A stretch of 64,000 nucleotides of DNA, from assembly GCA_965262015.1 (NCBI GenBank), contig OZ253494.1, forward strand, positions 310,001 to 374,000, in the 5' to 3' direction. Position numbers and translations under genes: made by a program. This stretch comes from G965262015 sp965262015. GTDB taxonomy: Bacteria; Spirochaetota; Leptospiria; Turneriellales; CBDBES01. The notes beneath the pieces are model-generated. The model had not been told where the DNA came from. It searched no databases and worked only from the letters and a program-made list of their open reading frames with translations. This document shows positions 8,384 through 20,185 of this stretch, one piece after another (the first letter of the stretch is position 1; every line of letters begins with the position of its first letter).

Positions 8384-11300
8384 GCTTAAGGCTCCTTAAT
8401 AATTTCTACTATTGTAGATCAAATATCGAAAATGAAGAATACATGCTTAAGGCTCCTTAATAATTTCTACTATTGTAGATTGATTTGCCATTGTTATTTG
8501 TAATGGTGCTTAAGGCTCCTTAATAATTTCTACTATTGTAGATTATTTTCACTTACGAAATTATGCATATTTGCTTAAGGCTCCTTAATAATTTCTACTA
8601 TTGTAGATCGTACAGGCCCGCCCGTAGCCCTCCCCGCTTAAGGCTCCTTAATAATTTCTACTATTGTAGATATTATACTGACCCCTAAACACATTGAAGC
8701 TTAAGGCTCCTTAATAATTTCTACTATTGTAGATCCATATGAAACATGTAGGAAAACAATTGCTTAAGGCTCCTTAATAATTTCTACTATTGTAGATGAT
8801 ACTGCCTACTAGCTCTGCTCCTTTGCTTAAGGCTCCTTAATAATTTCTACTATTGTAGATCAAGTATCGAAAACGAAGAACACATTGCTTAAGGCTCCTT
8901 AATAATTTCTACTATTGTAGATTAGCTTCCGATTGTCAACACGATCGTGCTTAAGGCTCCTTAATAATTTCTACTATTGTAGATATGCTATTTCACAATG
9001 GTGTTTTATTGTGCTTAAGGCTCCTTAATAATTTCTACTATTGTAGATCATACCAAGTGTTGCCATCTCTTCCGGGCTTAAGGCTCCTTAATAATTTCTA
9101 CTATTGTAGATTAAGCTTGTTGGTTCAAGCAATAATTGCTTAAGGCTCCTTAATAATTTCTACTATTGTAGATTAAGCTTGTTGGTTCAAGCAATAATTG
9201 CTTAAGGCTCCTTAATAATTTCTACTATTGTAGATCTTGGTGGGTGTAAAGATTGTGTGGTCGCTTAAGGCTCCTTAATAATTTCTACTATTGTAGATAT
9301 GAGATTCTCACAATCTCTAAATATGCTTAAGGCTCCTTAATAATTTCTACTATTGTAGATTGAGTATGGTGTCCATTGCGTTGTTATGCTTAAGGCTCCT
9401 TAATAATTTCTACTATTGTAGATATAAAGATACCCAATCTTAGTTTTGTTTGCTTAAGGCTCCTTAATAATTTCTACTATTGTAGATAGCTCGGTCTGTA
9501 TTTCGTACGTGCTGTGCTTAAGGCTCCTTAATAATTTCTACTATTGTAGATGAGTCACAACTTAATATTTTCCTAGAGGCTTAAGGCTCCTTAATAATTT
9601 CTACTATTGTAGATAGAAGCAATTTTGGCCGTCGCTGAAAAGCTTAAGGCTCCTTAATAATTTCTACTATTGTAGATTTGGCTATAGCAACAATCATATT
9701 CCAGGCTTAAGGCTCCTTAATAATTTCTACTATTGTAGATATTTGACTCAAATCGAGTCAAAGCATCAATGCTTAAGGCTCCTTAATAATTTCTACTATT
9801 GTAGATACCAGGATAGAGAGCTTAACAAAGCAGCTTAAGGCTCCTTAATAATTTCTACTATTGTAGATATGAATATTGTTACTTATTGCTTCCATGCTTA
9901 AGGCTCCTTAATAATTTCTACTATTGTAGATATTGGGTCTATTTCTTCTGTTCCTCTGCTTAAGGCTCCTTAATAATTTCTACTATTGTAGATAAATAGC
10001 TCTTTGTCGACGTCGTATTCGCTTAAGGCTCCTTAATAATTTCTACTATTGTAGATCATACGTTTGCGATTGTTTTTATTCCTGCTTAAGGCTCCTTAAT
10101 AATTTCTACTATTGTAGATAAATCTCAGAAAGACACGTACGAAATGTGCTTAAGGCTCCTTAATAATTTCTACTATTGTAGATGAAAAAGGGATCTGCCA
10201 ACTTTGCTTAGCTTAAGGCTCCTTAATAATTTCTACTATTGTAGATTAAACTACTATGGTTTAGACATCTACTTGCTTAAGGCTCCTTAATAATTTCTAC
10301 TATTGTAGATTTGTCTAATTTGTTTATTCCTTTCATTGCTTAAGGCTCCTTAATAATTTCTACTATTGTAGATAGAAGTCGCTTGATTGTGGACTTTGTG
10401 CTTAAGGCTCCTTAATAATTTCTACTATTGTAGATCTGCATGAGTATTTTATGTGCTTCTTTGCTTAAGGCTCCTTAATAATTTCTACTATTGTAGATTT
10501 CCATGCCTTGTATCATTGATGTTATTCGCTTAAGGCTCCTTAATAATTTCTACTATTGTAGATATCGTACATGTCCCTGATGTGTCAGGGCTTAAGGCTC
10601 CTTAATAATTTCTACTATTGTAGATCTGTGAACATTCCTGATGCTATTTGCGCTTAAGGCTCCTTAATAATTTCTACTATTGTAGATATATTGCGGTAGT
10701 GCGTACCATTCTCTGCTTAAGGCTCCTTAATAATTTCTACTATTGTAGATTGTGTATATTCTGCTTTGTTCGTCGTCTTGCTTAAGGCTCCTTAATAATT
10801 TCTACTATTGTAGATTATGTATGGACTTGTATTTTTTATTTGCTTAAGGCTCCTTAATAATTTCTACTATTGTAGATAACAGGAGATAACAAAACAAGAG
10901 TAAGGCTTAAGGCTCCTTAATAATTTCTACTATTGTAGATAACAGGAGATAACAAAACAAGAGTAAGGCTTAAGGCTCCTTAATAATTTCTACTATTGTA
11001 GATTCCAATATGCCATTCGTTCTTGAGTTTTGCTTAAGGCTCCTTAATAATTTCTACTATTGTAGATCCGACCCGATCGGTACGGGTGCTAATGCTGCTT
11101 AAGGCTCCTTAATAATTTCTACTATTGTAGATAGACAGGTAAAAATCAAAACGACGTTTTCGGCTTAAGGCTCCTTAATAATTTCTACTATTGTAGATTT
11201 AAGTGCGTGTTAGTGTAATTTATTGCTTAAGGCTCCTTAATAATTTCTACTATTGTAGATGCATACCATAATTAGAATTACCAGTGCTTAAGGCTCCTTA

Positions 11301-14300
11301 ATAATTTCTACTATTGTAGATATGTTGTTGTGATGTGTTGGTAGTTCGGCTTAAGGCTCCTTAATAATTTCTACTATTGTAGATCTGCTGTGCTTATTAT
11401 TCCGCTTATGCTGCTTAAGGCTCCTTAATAATTTCTACTATTGTAGATTAGTTCTTCTTGTGCTTTCTCATTCTCAGCTTAAGGCTCCTTAATAATTTCT
11501 ACTATTGTAGATTAGATTCATTTACTAATGTAATTCGTGCTTAAGGCTCCTTAATAATTTCTACTATTGTAGATATCGCTTTCGACAGTTCTCAGAGTTT
11601 ATGCTTAAGGCTCCTTAATAATTTCTACTATTGTAGATCAGATATCAATATCAGTACCGAATACTGCTTAAGGCTCCTTAATAATTTCTACTATTGTAGA
11701 TATTGGCATTGCTCACTAATGCTTCATCGGCTTAAGGCTCCTTAATAATTTCTACTATTGTAGATAAGTGTATTGTATGTAGTCCGTTTTGTGCTTAAGG
11801 CTCCTTAATAATTTCTACTATTGTAGATATTAAGCTTAGATTTGAAAAGCTAGCTTGCTTAAGGCTCCTTAATAATTTCTACTATTGTAGATTTAGCCAT
11901 TTCGTCCTTTATTTTATCGGCTTAAGGCTCCTTAATAATTTCTACTATTGTAGATCCAATTTGTTGCTGATATAGTTAACATTGCTTAAGGCTCCTTAAT
12001 AATTTCTACTATTGTAGATTATGTACATGCATCCTGTTTCTTTGTAGCTTAAGGCTCCTTAATAATTTCTACTATTGTAGATCCAATTTGTTGCTGATAT
12101 AGTTAACATTGCTTAAGGCTCCTTAATAATTTCTACTATTGTAGATTTGGACTGTTTGTTATTGTGTTGAAGTGCTTAAGGCTCCTTAATAATTTCTACT
12201 ATTGTAGATTTGGACTGTTTGTTATTGTGTTGAAGTGCTTAAGGCTCCTTAATAATTTCTACTATTGTAGATTTGGACTGTTTGTTATTGTGTTGAAGTG
12301 CTTAAGGCTCCTTAATAATTTCTACTATTGTAGATATGTCTTCTGCATACTTGCCATTTATTGCTTAAGGCTCCTTAATAATTTCTACTATTGTAGATCC
12401 AATTTGTTGCTGATATAGTTAACATTGCTTAAGGCTCCTTAATAATTTCTACTATTGTAGATCCATCCGACAAGGAATATAAACGGGCAAGCTTAAGGCT
12501 CCTTAATAATTTCTACTATTGTAGATTTGTTCTTCCTGATGCATTTATTATTGCTTAAGGCTCTTTAATAATTTCTACTATTGTAGATCAATATATTGGT
12601 TCTTGAGTTTTTGCTTGCTTAAGGCTCCTTAATAATTTCTACTATTGTAGATTAGACTCTCCTTTATCTGGCTATACGCGCTTAAGGCTCCTTAATAATT
12701 TCTACTATTGTAGATTATAATTCCCGACTCCACCATCCCCACGCTTAAGGCTCCTTAATAATTTCTACTATTGTAGATAGGAGGAGACTAGCCGTACTTT
12801 GGATGCTTAAGGCTCCTTAATAATTTCTACTATTGTAGATTAAAAGCTGAATGTATTGCAATGAATGCTTAAGGCTCCTTAATAATTTCTACTATTGTAG
12901 ATTCTATTTTTCCTTCGTCCGTTTCTTTTGCTTAAGGCTCCTTAATAATTTCTACTATTGTAGATCTTGTTTCTTTGCTTCTATTTCTTCTTGCTTAAGG
13001 CTCCTTAATAATTTCTACTATTGTAGATTTAGTCCTTTTTCGCTTAGTTCTATGTGCTTAAGGCTCCTTAATAATTTCTACTATTGTAGATAAGGCTACC
13101 AATGAGTAGCCTTTTTTGGCTTAAGGCTCCTTAATAATTTCTACTATTGTAGATAGATTCGGCTCTATTGTTACATTAGAGGCTTAAGGCTCCTTAATAA
13201 TTTCTACTATTGTAGATTGAGTGTGGTTGCCATTCCGTGCATATGCTTAAGGCTCCTTAATAATTTCTACTATTGTAGATAGTGATTGTCTTATTGTATA
13301 CTTCGTTTACTTAAGGCTCCTTAATAATTTCTACTATTGTAGATTATTTGTTATTAAGTGTGTGTTTGTATGCTTAAGGCTCCTTAATAATTTCTACTAT
13401 TGTAGATTATTTGTTATTAAGTGTGTGTTTGTATGCTTAAGGCTCCTTAATAATTTCTACTATTGTAGATTGAGTTTGCCAGTTGAAAATGAAGACGCTT
13501 AAGGCTCCTTAATAATTTCTACTATTGTAGATCCGTTAATACTTATAGAGCTGTAGTGCTTAAGGCTCCTTAATAATTTCTACTATTGTAGATAACGAGC
13601 AAGGCTACAATGCAGCAACAGGCTTAAGGCTCCTTAATAATTTCTACTATTGTAGATTCAAATGATCTGCTAACCCACGTTGACGCTTAAGGCTCCTTAA
13701 TAATTTCTACTATTGTAGATTCTCGTTGTTCGATTTGTTGTTGTTGGCTTAAGGCTCCTTAATAATTTCTACTATTGTAGATCGGTTAATGCGTCAATGG
13801 TGCCAGTGCTTAAGGCTCCTTAATAATTTCTACTATTGTAGATTCATGTATTACCTTATAAGAAAATTCAAGCTTAAGGCTCCTTAATAATTTCTACTAT
13901 TGTAGATTATATATTTTGTGATGTAGTGAGCAAGCTTAAGGCTCCTTAATAATTTCTACTATTGTAGATTAATTCTAATTTTGCTGTGTCAAATAGGCTT
14001 AAGGCTCCTTAATAATTTCTACTATTGTAGATTCTATTGGGCTTTCTCCTGTGTTTCTTTGCTTAAGGCTCCTTAATAATTTCTACTATTGTAGATCAGT
14101 ACAGTAAAACAAGCATTGCCAAAAGCTTAAGGCTCCTTAATAATTTCTACTATTGTAGATAAAAAAGCATTGTCGATAAAAAGAAAATGCTTAAGGCTCC
14201 TTAATAATTTCTACTATTGTAGATAAAACTAGCCACATCATTACTGCCAGGCTTAAGGCTCCTTAATAATTTCTACTATTGTAGATCAGTCTGTACATAT

Positions 14301-17033
14301 TCTTATACTTAATAGCTTAAGGCTCCTTAATAATTTCTACTATTGTAGATAATTGTATTCTTCCTTCTGCTTTTCCTACCGGCTTAAGGCTCCTTAATAA
14401 TTTCTACTATTGTAGATAGCAGATACGAACTTATCTGTACTTAGCTTAAGGCTCCTTAATAATTTCTACTATTGTAGATTAGTTAATGCGTCAATAGTGC
14501 CAGTTAGCTTAAGGCTCCTTAATAATTTCTACTATTGTAGATTTGTCTGGGTCGAATGCTTCTTTTTTTGCTTAAGGCTCCTTAATAATTTCTACTATTG
14601 TAGATTGAAAAGACTATACCGCCGAATGCAAAGCTTAAGGCTCCTTAATAATTTCTACTATTGTAGATATGGGAATTCATTTTGTCTTTTTTTAGCTTAA
14701 GGCTCCTTAATAATTTCTACTATTGTAGATAGATGCGCTGCCACCTGCTTGCGTTACAGCTTAAGGCTCCTTAATAATTTCTACTATTGTAGATAAAATA
14801 AATATCTTACCAAAATAAATATCTTACCAAAATAAATGGGCTTAAGGCTCCTTAATAATTTCTACTATTGTAGATTTGTCTACTATGCTCTTTTCAATGT
14901 TAAATGCTTAAGGCTCCTTAATAATTTCTACTATTGTAGATTGATGCGCTGCCACCTGCTTGCGTTACGCTTAAGGCTCCTTAATAATTTCTACTATTGT
15001 AGATTGATGTGGGTGCATCCAGTGAGTCGAGGCTTAAGGCTCCTTAATAATTTCTACTATTGTAGATTATTGCTTCGGGTGGTACCATAGATAAGGGCTT
15101 AAGGCTCCTTAATAATTTCTACTATTGTAGATTCGACTGGCCATCTCCATCCCATTTTCGTGCTTAAGGCTCCTTAATAATTTCTACTATTGTAGATAGT
15201 ACTCTTTTGTAATTCTTTTTGTGTGCTTAAGGCTCCTTAATAATTTCTACTATTGTAGATTGTTAAGCTTGGTAACAAGTTGATATGCTTAAGGCTCCTT
15301 AATAATTTCTACTATTGTAGATGGAATCTTCTTATTTGGAGGCTACGTTGCTTAAGGCTCCTTAATAATTTCTACTATTGTAGATTTTTTCAGGCAATTT
15401 TAAGAAAATTTGCTTAAGGCTCCTTAATAATTTCTACTATTGTAGATCATAATGCATCTATCTTGTCTTTATCGTGCTTAAGGCTCCTTAATAATTTCTA
15501 CTATTGTAGATTCGACTGGCCATCTCCATCCCATTTTCGTGCTTAAGGCTCCTTAATAATTTCTACTATTGTAGATGGAATCTTCTTATTTGGAGGCTAC
15601 GTTGCTTAAGGCTCCTTAATAATTTCTACTATTGTAGATCGACTGTCTCGGCTGCGTTTCCTGCTTGCTTAAGGCTCCTTAATAATTTCTACTATTGTAG
15701 ATTGTTAAGCTTGGTAACAAGTTGATATGCTTAAGGCTCCTTAATAATTTCTACTATTGTAGATGGAATCTTCTTATTTGGAGGCTACGTTGCTTAAGGC
15801 TCCTTAATAATTTCTACTATTGTAGATTTTTTCAGGCAATTTTAAGAAAATTTGCTTAAGGCTCCTTAATAATTTCTACTATTGTAGATTCAAGAATCGT
15901 TTCGTCTCCGATCTCGCTTAAGGCTCCTTAATAATTTCTACTATTGTAGATTGAATGCGGCTGCCATGTTGTGCATATGCTTAAGGATCCTTAATAATTT
16001 CTACTATTGTAGATGGACAGTCTGTCGGAAAAGCCGAAGGAGGCTTAAGGCTCCTTAATAATTTCTACTATTGTAGATGTTAATTTAATCTTGTCTATAT
16101 CATCAAGCTTAAGGCTCCTTAATAATTTCTACTATTGTAGATTTGCTTGCGTTGTTATCATTATTATTGCGCTTAAGGCTCCTTAATAATTTCTACTATT
16201 GTAGATTTACTAGTCAACAGGGGTTAGCAGATCATGCTTAAGGCTCCTTAATAATTTCTACTATTGTAGATGGACAGTCTGTCGGAAAAGCCGAAGGAGG
16301 CTTAAGGCTCCTTAATAATTTCTACTATTGTAGATGTTAATTTAATCTTGTCTATATCATCAAGCTTAAGGCTCCTTAATAATTTCTACTATTGTAGATT
16401 TTTCTTATCGCCAGTATCGGCAAAATGCTTAAGGCTCCTTAATAATTTCTACTATTGTAGATGCACCTTCGCCAACTGCCTTTTGTGTTGCTTAAGGCTC
16501 CTTAATAATTTCTACTATTGTAGATTTGGACTGTTTGTTATTGTGTTGAAGTGCTTAAGGCTCCTTAATAATTTCTACTATTGTAGATTTGGACTGTTTG
16601 TTATTGTGTTGAAGTGCTTAAGGCTCCTTAATAATTTCTACTATTGTAGATTAGTCTTCTTTCTCTTCTGCAATATCTTGCTTAAGGCTCCTTAATAATT
16701 TCTACTATTGTAGATCCAATTTGTTGCTGATATAGTTAACATTGCTTAAGGCTCCTTAATAATTTCTACTATTGTAGATGTCATGTTTTAACTCCTTTGA
16801 TTTTTGGCTTAAGGCTCCTTAATAATTTCTACTATTGTAGATGTCATGTTTTAACTCCTTTGATTTTTGGCTTAAGGCTCCTTAATAATTTCTACTATTG
16901 TAGATGGACAGTCTGTCGGAAAAGCCGAAGGAGGCTTAAGGCTCCTTAATAATTTCTACTATTGTAGATCAGGTAATATTGTGAATCCGTTATTTGTGCT
17001 TAAGGCTCCTTAATAATTTCTACTATTGTAGAA
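8384..17033 (+). CRISPR. Main type V-A CRISPR array, about 137 repeats and 136 spacers
   Basis: The repeat is 36 bases and ends with TTTCTACTATTGTAGAT, the Cas12a crRNA handle (stem TCTAC/GTAGA, loop TATT). The 5' half contains TTAAGGCTCCTTAA, a near-perfect palindrome. I counted 136 spacers by eye, mostly 25-30 bases (mean about 27); about 19 are exact duplicates of others. One spacer at 14795-14839 is 45 bases. Variant repeats include one-base changes at about 12553, 13309 and 15979. The last repeat (16998-17033) ends GTAGAA instead of GTAGAT and abuts the first pentapeptide-gene cassette. Near-perfect repeats throughout and intact cas1/cas2/cas4 argue for a recently active array. The count is manual and could be off by one or two. 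Confidence 0.97.
13092..13118 (+). terminator. Spacer that reads as an intrinsic terminator
   Basis: This spacer contains AAGGCTAC, a six-base loop (CAATGA), GTAGCCTT, then a T run. That is an 8-bp perfect stem plus T-tract. The same spacer occurs again at 19920-19946. It could stop array transcription or simply be a memory of a terminator in a mobile element. Termination strength is not known. Confidence 0.55.
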
Positions 17034-17049
17034 ACTTCAGATGGTGATC

Positions 17050-18204
17050 TTAGTTGTCTAATTCTTCAATACGAACCATCCCATGAGCTTCAGGATCAAA
17101 ACCTTCTGGGAATGTTGTAGTATGTCGGTTATATTTTGCCCCTTGTAGGTTTGCTCTTTGTAGTTTTGCCCCTTGTAGGTCTGCCCCTCGTAGGTCTGCC
17201 ACTTGTAGTTTTGCCACTTGTAGATCTGCTTCTTGTAGGTTTACTCTTTTTAGGTCTGCACATTGTAGTTTTGCCCTTTGTAGTTGTGCCTTGTATAGGT
17301 TTGCTCCTTGTAGGTTTGCTCCTTTTAGGTCTGCACATTGTAGGTCTGCCACTTGTAGGTCTGCTCCTTCTAGTTGTGCTCCTTGTAGGTCTGCCTCTTG
17401 TAGGTCTGCCTCTTTTAGGATTGCCATTTGTAGGATTGCTCCTTGTAGGTTTACCCATTGTAGGTTTGCACATTGTAGGTTTGCACATTGTAGGTATGCC
17501 CATTGTAGATTCGCCTCTCGTAGGATTGCTCCTTGTAGTTTTGCCCAGTATAGGTTTGCCACTTGTAGGTTTGCCTCTCGTAGGTCTGCTCCTTGTAGCT
17601 TTGTCCATTGTAGATTTGCCTTTCGCAGGATTGCTCTTTGTAGTTTTGCTCCTTTTAGGATTGCCTCTTGTAGGTCTGCCTCTTCTAGGTATGCCCCTCG
17701 TGTTGCCATATCAATTTGATTCTTAAAGGCCTCGTTCTTTGTTTCATTTTTAAGGAATATTCCTAATTTAAGACCATTTGCAACTTTTTTAATATTCTTA
17801 TCTTCAGATAACATCATTAAAATATTGTTTAGCGTACTTGCCTCTATCTGTTCATTAGATTTTTCTATCTGCTCATTAGACTTTTCTATCTGTTTATTGC
17901 CTATATTTATTTGTTCTCGTCTATCATGGTTTCTATAGTACCATAATAAAAACATGGCAAATGAGCTTGACAATAGTATAAATAGGCTGTCTCGGGTGCG
18001 TTTTTCAATATTTAGGCTTTCTACTAATTTATGTATGCAATTATTATTACATAAACAATAGAATAATAAAGCACCAAAAACAACTGAAGCAAATAAACAA
18101 CACACTCGGTGTCTTAATATAAGAGTTTTTATTTTAGATATAGAATCTTTTACTTTCGATACATATGTTTTAAAATTTAGTTGTAGTCTCATGTGTTTAT
18201 GCAT
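17050..18204 (-). CDS. Membrane-anchored pentapeptide-repeat protein, copy 1
   Basis: 384 residues. The N-terminal 165 residues are shared by all five copies: a basic amphipathic start, two hydrophobic segments (about 34-52 and 72-90), then a predicted coiled coil with IEKSNEQ heptads (about 96-122) and a helical linker. Residues about 168-355 are tandem A(D/N)LQxA pentapeptide repeats, which fold as a right-handed quadrilateral beta helix. The tail is a conserved FPEGF-PEAHGMVRIEE segment. No enzyme motif is seen, and function is unknown. The gene fills cassette 17034-18284, bordered on both sides by CRISPR repeats and oriented against array transcription. The start could instead be the internal Met5, since copy 4 lacks the first ATG. 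A TATAAT-like box lies about 35-45 bases upstream. Confidence 0.85.
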   Translation of the reverse strand: MHKHMRLQLNFKTYVSKVKDSISKIKTLILRHRVCCLFASVVFGALLFYCLCNNNCIHKLVESLNIEKRTRDSLFILLSSSFAMFLLWYYRNHDRREQINIGNKQIEKSNEQIEKSNEQIEASTLNNILMMLSEDKNIKKVANGLKLGIFLKNETKNEAFKNQIDMATRGAYLEEADLQEAILKGAKLQRAILRKANLQWTKLQGADLREANLQVANLYWAKLQGAILREANLQWAYLQCANLQCANLQWVNLQGAILQMAILKEADLQEADLQGAQLEGADLQVADLQCADLKGANLQGANLYKAQLQRAKLQCADLKRVNLQEADLQVAKLQVADLRGADLQGAKLQRANLQGAKYNRHTTTFPEGFDPEAHGMVRIEELDN

Positions 18205-18284
18205 AGAAGCAGGTAATTAGATGACAATTATATTTATTATATTTTGTCAGATGCACTTGCATCTACACCTTCTGCTTTAACAAG

Positions 18285-18384
18285 CCTCAAGGCTCCTTAA
18301 TAATTTCTACTATTGTAGATAGTGATTGTCTTATTGTATACTTCGTTTGCTTAAGGCTCCTTAATAATTTCTACTATTGTAGAA
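18285..18384 (+). CRISPR. Two-repeat CRISPR fragment between pentapeptide genes 1 and 2
   Basis: Repeat 18285-18320 (degenerate first bases, CCTCAAGG instead of GCTTAAGG), one 28-base spacer 18321-18348, and repeat 18349-18384 ending GTAGAA. The spacer is identical to one in the main array (about 13281) and to the one at 21574-21601. The fragment was therefore copied rather than newly acquired. Confidence 0.9.
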
Positions 18385-18400
18385 ACTCTGGATGGTGATC

Positions 18401-19360
18401 TTAGTTGTCTGATTCTTCAATACGAACCATCCCATGAGCTTCAGGATGAAAACCTTCTGGGAATGTTGTAGTATGTCGGTTATATTTTGCCCCTTCTAGG
18501 TATGCCCCTCGTAGCTCTGCTCCTGTTAGGTATGCCTTTTGTAGGTTTGCCCCTTGTAGGTATGCCCCTCGTAGGTATGCCCCTCGTAGGTTTGCCCCTT
18601 GTAGGTTTGCTCCTGTTAGGTCTGCCTTTTGTAGGTCTGCCCCTTGTAGGTATGCCCCTTGTAGGCATGCCTCTGTTAGGTCTGCCCCTCGTAGGTCTGC
18701 CTCTTGTAGGTCTGCTCTTTGTAGGTCTGCTCCTGTTAGGTATGCCTTTTGTAGCTCTGCTCCTGTTAGGTCTGCCCCTTGTAGGTCTGCCCTTTGTAGA
18801 TTTGCCTCTTGTAGCTTTGTCTCTTGTAGGTCTGCCTCTTGTAGGTATGCCCCTCGTGTTGCCATATCAATTTGATTCTTAAAGGCTTCGTTCTTTGTTT
18901 CATTTTTAAGGAATATTCCTAATTGAAGACCATTTGCAACTTTTTTAATATTCTTATCTTCAGATAACATCATTAAAATATTGTTTAGCGTACTTGCCTC
19001 TATCTGTTCATTAGATTTTTCTATCTGTTCATTAGATTTTTCTATCTGTTTATTACCTATATTTATTTGTTCTCGCCTATCGTGATTTCTATAGTACCAT
19101 AGTAAAAACATGGCAAATGAGCTTGACAATAGTATCAATAGGCTGTCTCGGGTGCGTTTTTCAATATTTAGATTTTCTACTAATTTATGTATGCAATTAT
19201 TATTACATACATAATAGAATAATAAAGCACCAAAAACAACTGAAGCAAATAAGCAACACACTCGGTGTCTTAATATAAGAGTTTTTATTTTAGATATAGA
19301 ATCTTTTACTTTCGATACATATGTTTTAAAATTTAGTTGTAGTCTCATGTGTTTATGCAT
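18401..19360 (-). CDS. Membrane-anchored pentapeptide-repeat protein, copy 2
   Basis: 319 residues with the same two-TM, coiled-coil N-terminal domain as copy 1 (a few substitutions, for example FYYVCNNN and VENLNIE). Its pentapeptide domain is shorter, about 168-292, and richer in TGADLQ and GAYLQ units. The tail is conserved. It lies in cassette 18385-19440, exactly 1056 bases between two CRISPR repeats. Cassette 4 has the same length and is almost identical, so one was copied from the other recently. Overlapping plus-strand frames are hydrophobic Leu/Pro/Gly translations of the 15-base repeat and are not genes. Confidence 0.85.
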   Translation of the reverse strand: MHKHMRLQLNFKTYVSKVKDSISKIKTLILRHRVCCLFASVVFGALLFYYVCNNNCIHKLVENLNIEKRTRDSLLILLSSSFAMFLLWYYRNHDRREQINIGNKQIEKSNEQIEKSNEQIEASTLNNILMMLSEDKNIKKVANGLQLGIFLKNETKNEAFKNQIDMATRGAYLQEADLQETKLQEANLQRADLQGADLTGAELQKAYLTGADLQRADLQEADLRGADLTEACLQGAYLQGADLQKADLTGANLQGANLRGAYLRGAYLQGANLQKAYLTGAELRGAYLEGAKYNRHTTTFPEGFHPEAHGMVRIEESDN

Positions 19361-19440
19361 AGAAGCAGGTAATTAGATGACAATTATATTTATTATATTT
19401 TGTCAGATGCACTTGCGTCTACACCTTCTGCTTTAACAAG

Positions 19441-20169
19441 GCTTAAGGCTCCTTAATAATTTCTACTATTGTAGATATGTCTTCTGCATACTTGCCATTT
19501 ATTGCTTAAGGCTCCTTAATAATTTCTACTATTGTAGATAGATTCGGTTCTATTGTTACATTAGAGGCTTAAGGCTCCTTAATAATTTCTACTATTGTAG
19601 ATCATGCGTGGTAGTCCTGCGAGGTCCATGCTTAAGGCTCCTTAATAATTTCTACTATTGTAGATCTGGAACGTACGGGATCCCTTTTAGAGGCTTAAGG
19701 CTCCTTAATAATTTCTACTATTGTAGATTTAATGGATATCTTATTGTAATATATGTGCTTAAGGCTCCTTAATAATTTCTACTATTGTAGATATTTGCTG
19801 CCATTTGGGAGTTTCTTTCTGCTTAAGGCTCCTTAATAATTTCTACTATTGTAGATAGATTCGGTTCTATTGTTACATTAGAGGCTTAAGGCTCCTTAAT
19901 AATTTCTACTATTGTAGATAAGGCTACCAATGAGTAGCCTTTTTTGGCTTAAGGCTCCTTAATAATTTCTACTATTGTAGATAGATTCGGCTCTATTGTT
20001 ACATTAGAGACTTAAGGCTCCTTAATAATTTCTACTATTGTAGATCTATGAATGGCATTATGTGTAGTTTGCTTAAGGCTCCTTAATAATTTCTACTATT
20101 GTAAATATGAGTGCGTCCCAATGTTCTCCCTCTACTTAAGGCTCCTTAATAATTTCTACTATTGTAGAA
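19441..20169 (+). CRISPR. Twelve-repeat CRISPR array piece
   Basis: 12 repeats and 11 spacers between pentapeptide genes 2 and 3, same orientation and same repeat as the main array. Several spacers are shared with the main array: the terminator-like spacer at 19920 and its neighbour, and the one at 19477 (also at about 12336). One spacer is present in two forms that differ by a single C/T change. Repeat variants accumulate at the far end: ACTTAAGG starts at about 20010 and 20134, and GTAAAT at about 20101. The last repeat ends GTAGAA. Confidence 0.93.
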
Positions 20170-20185
20170 ACTCTGGATGGTGATC

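Noticed and set aside
8194..8460. 88-residue frame after cas2
   Set aside because: It covers the leader and runs into the first repeats; leader position explains the sequence.
12164..16695. Open frames with repeated LRLLNNFYYCR
   Set aside because: These are translations of the CRISPR repeat and spacers, not proteins.
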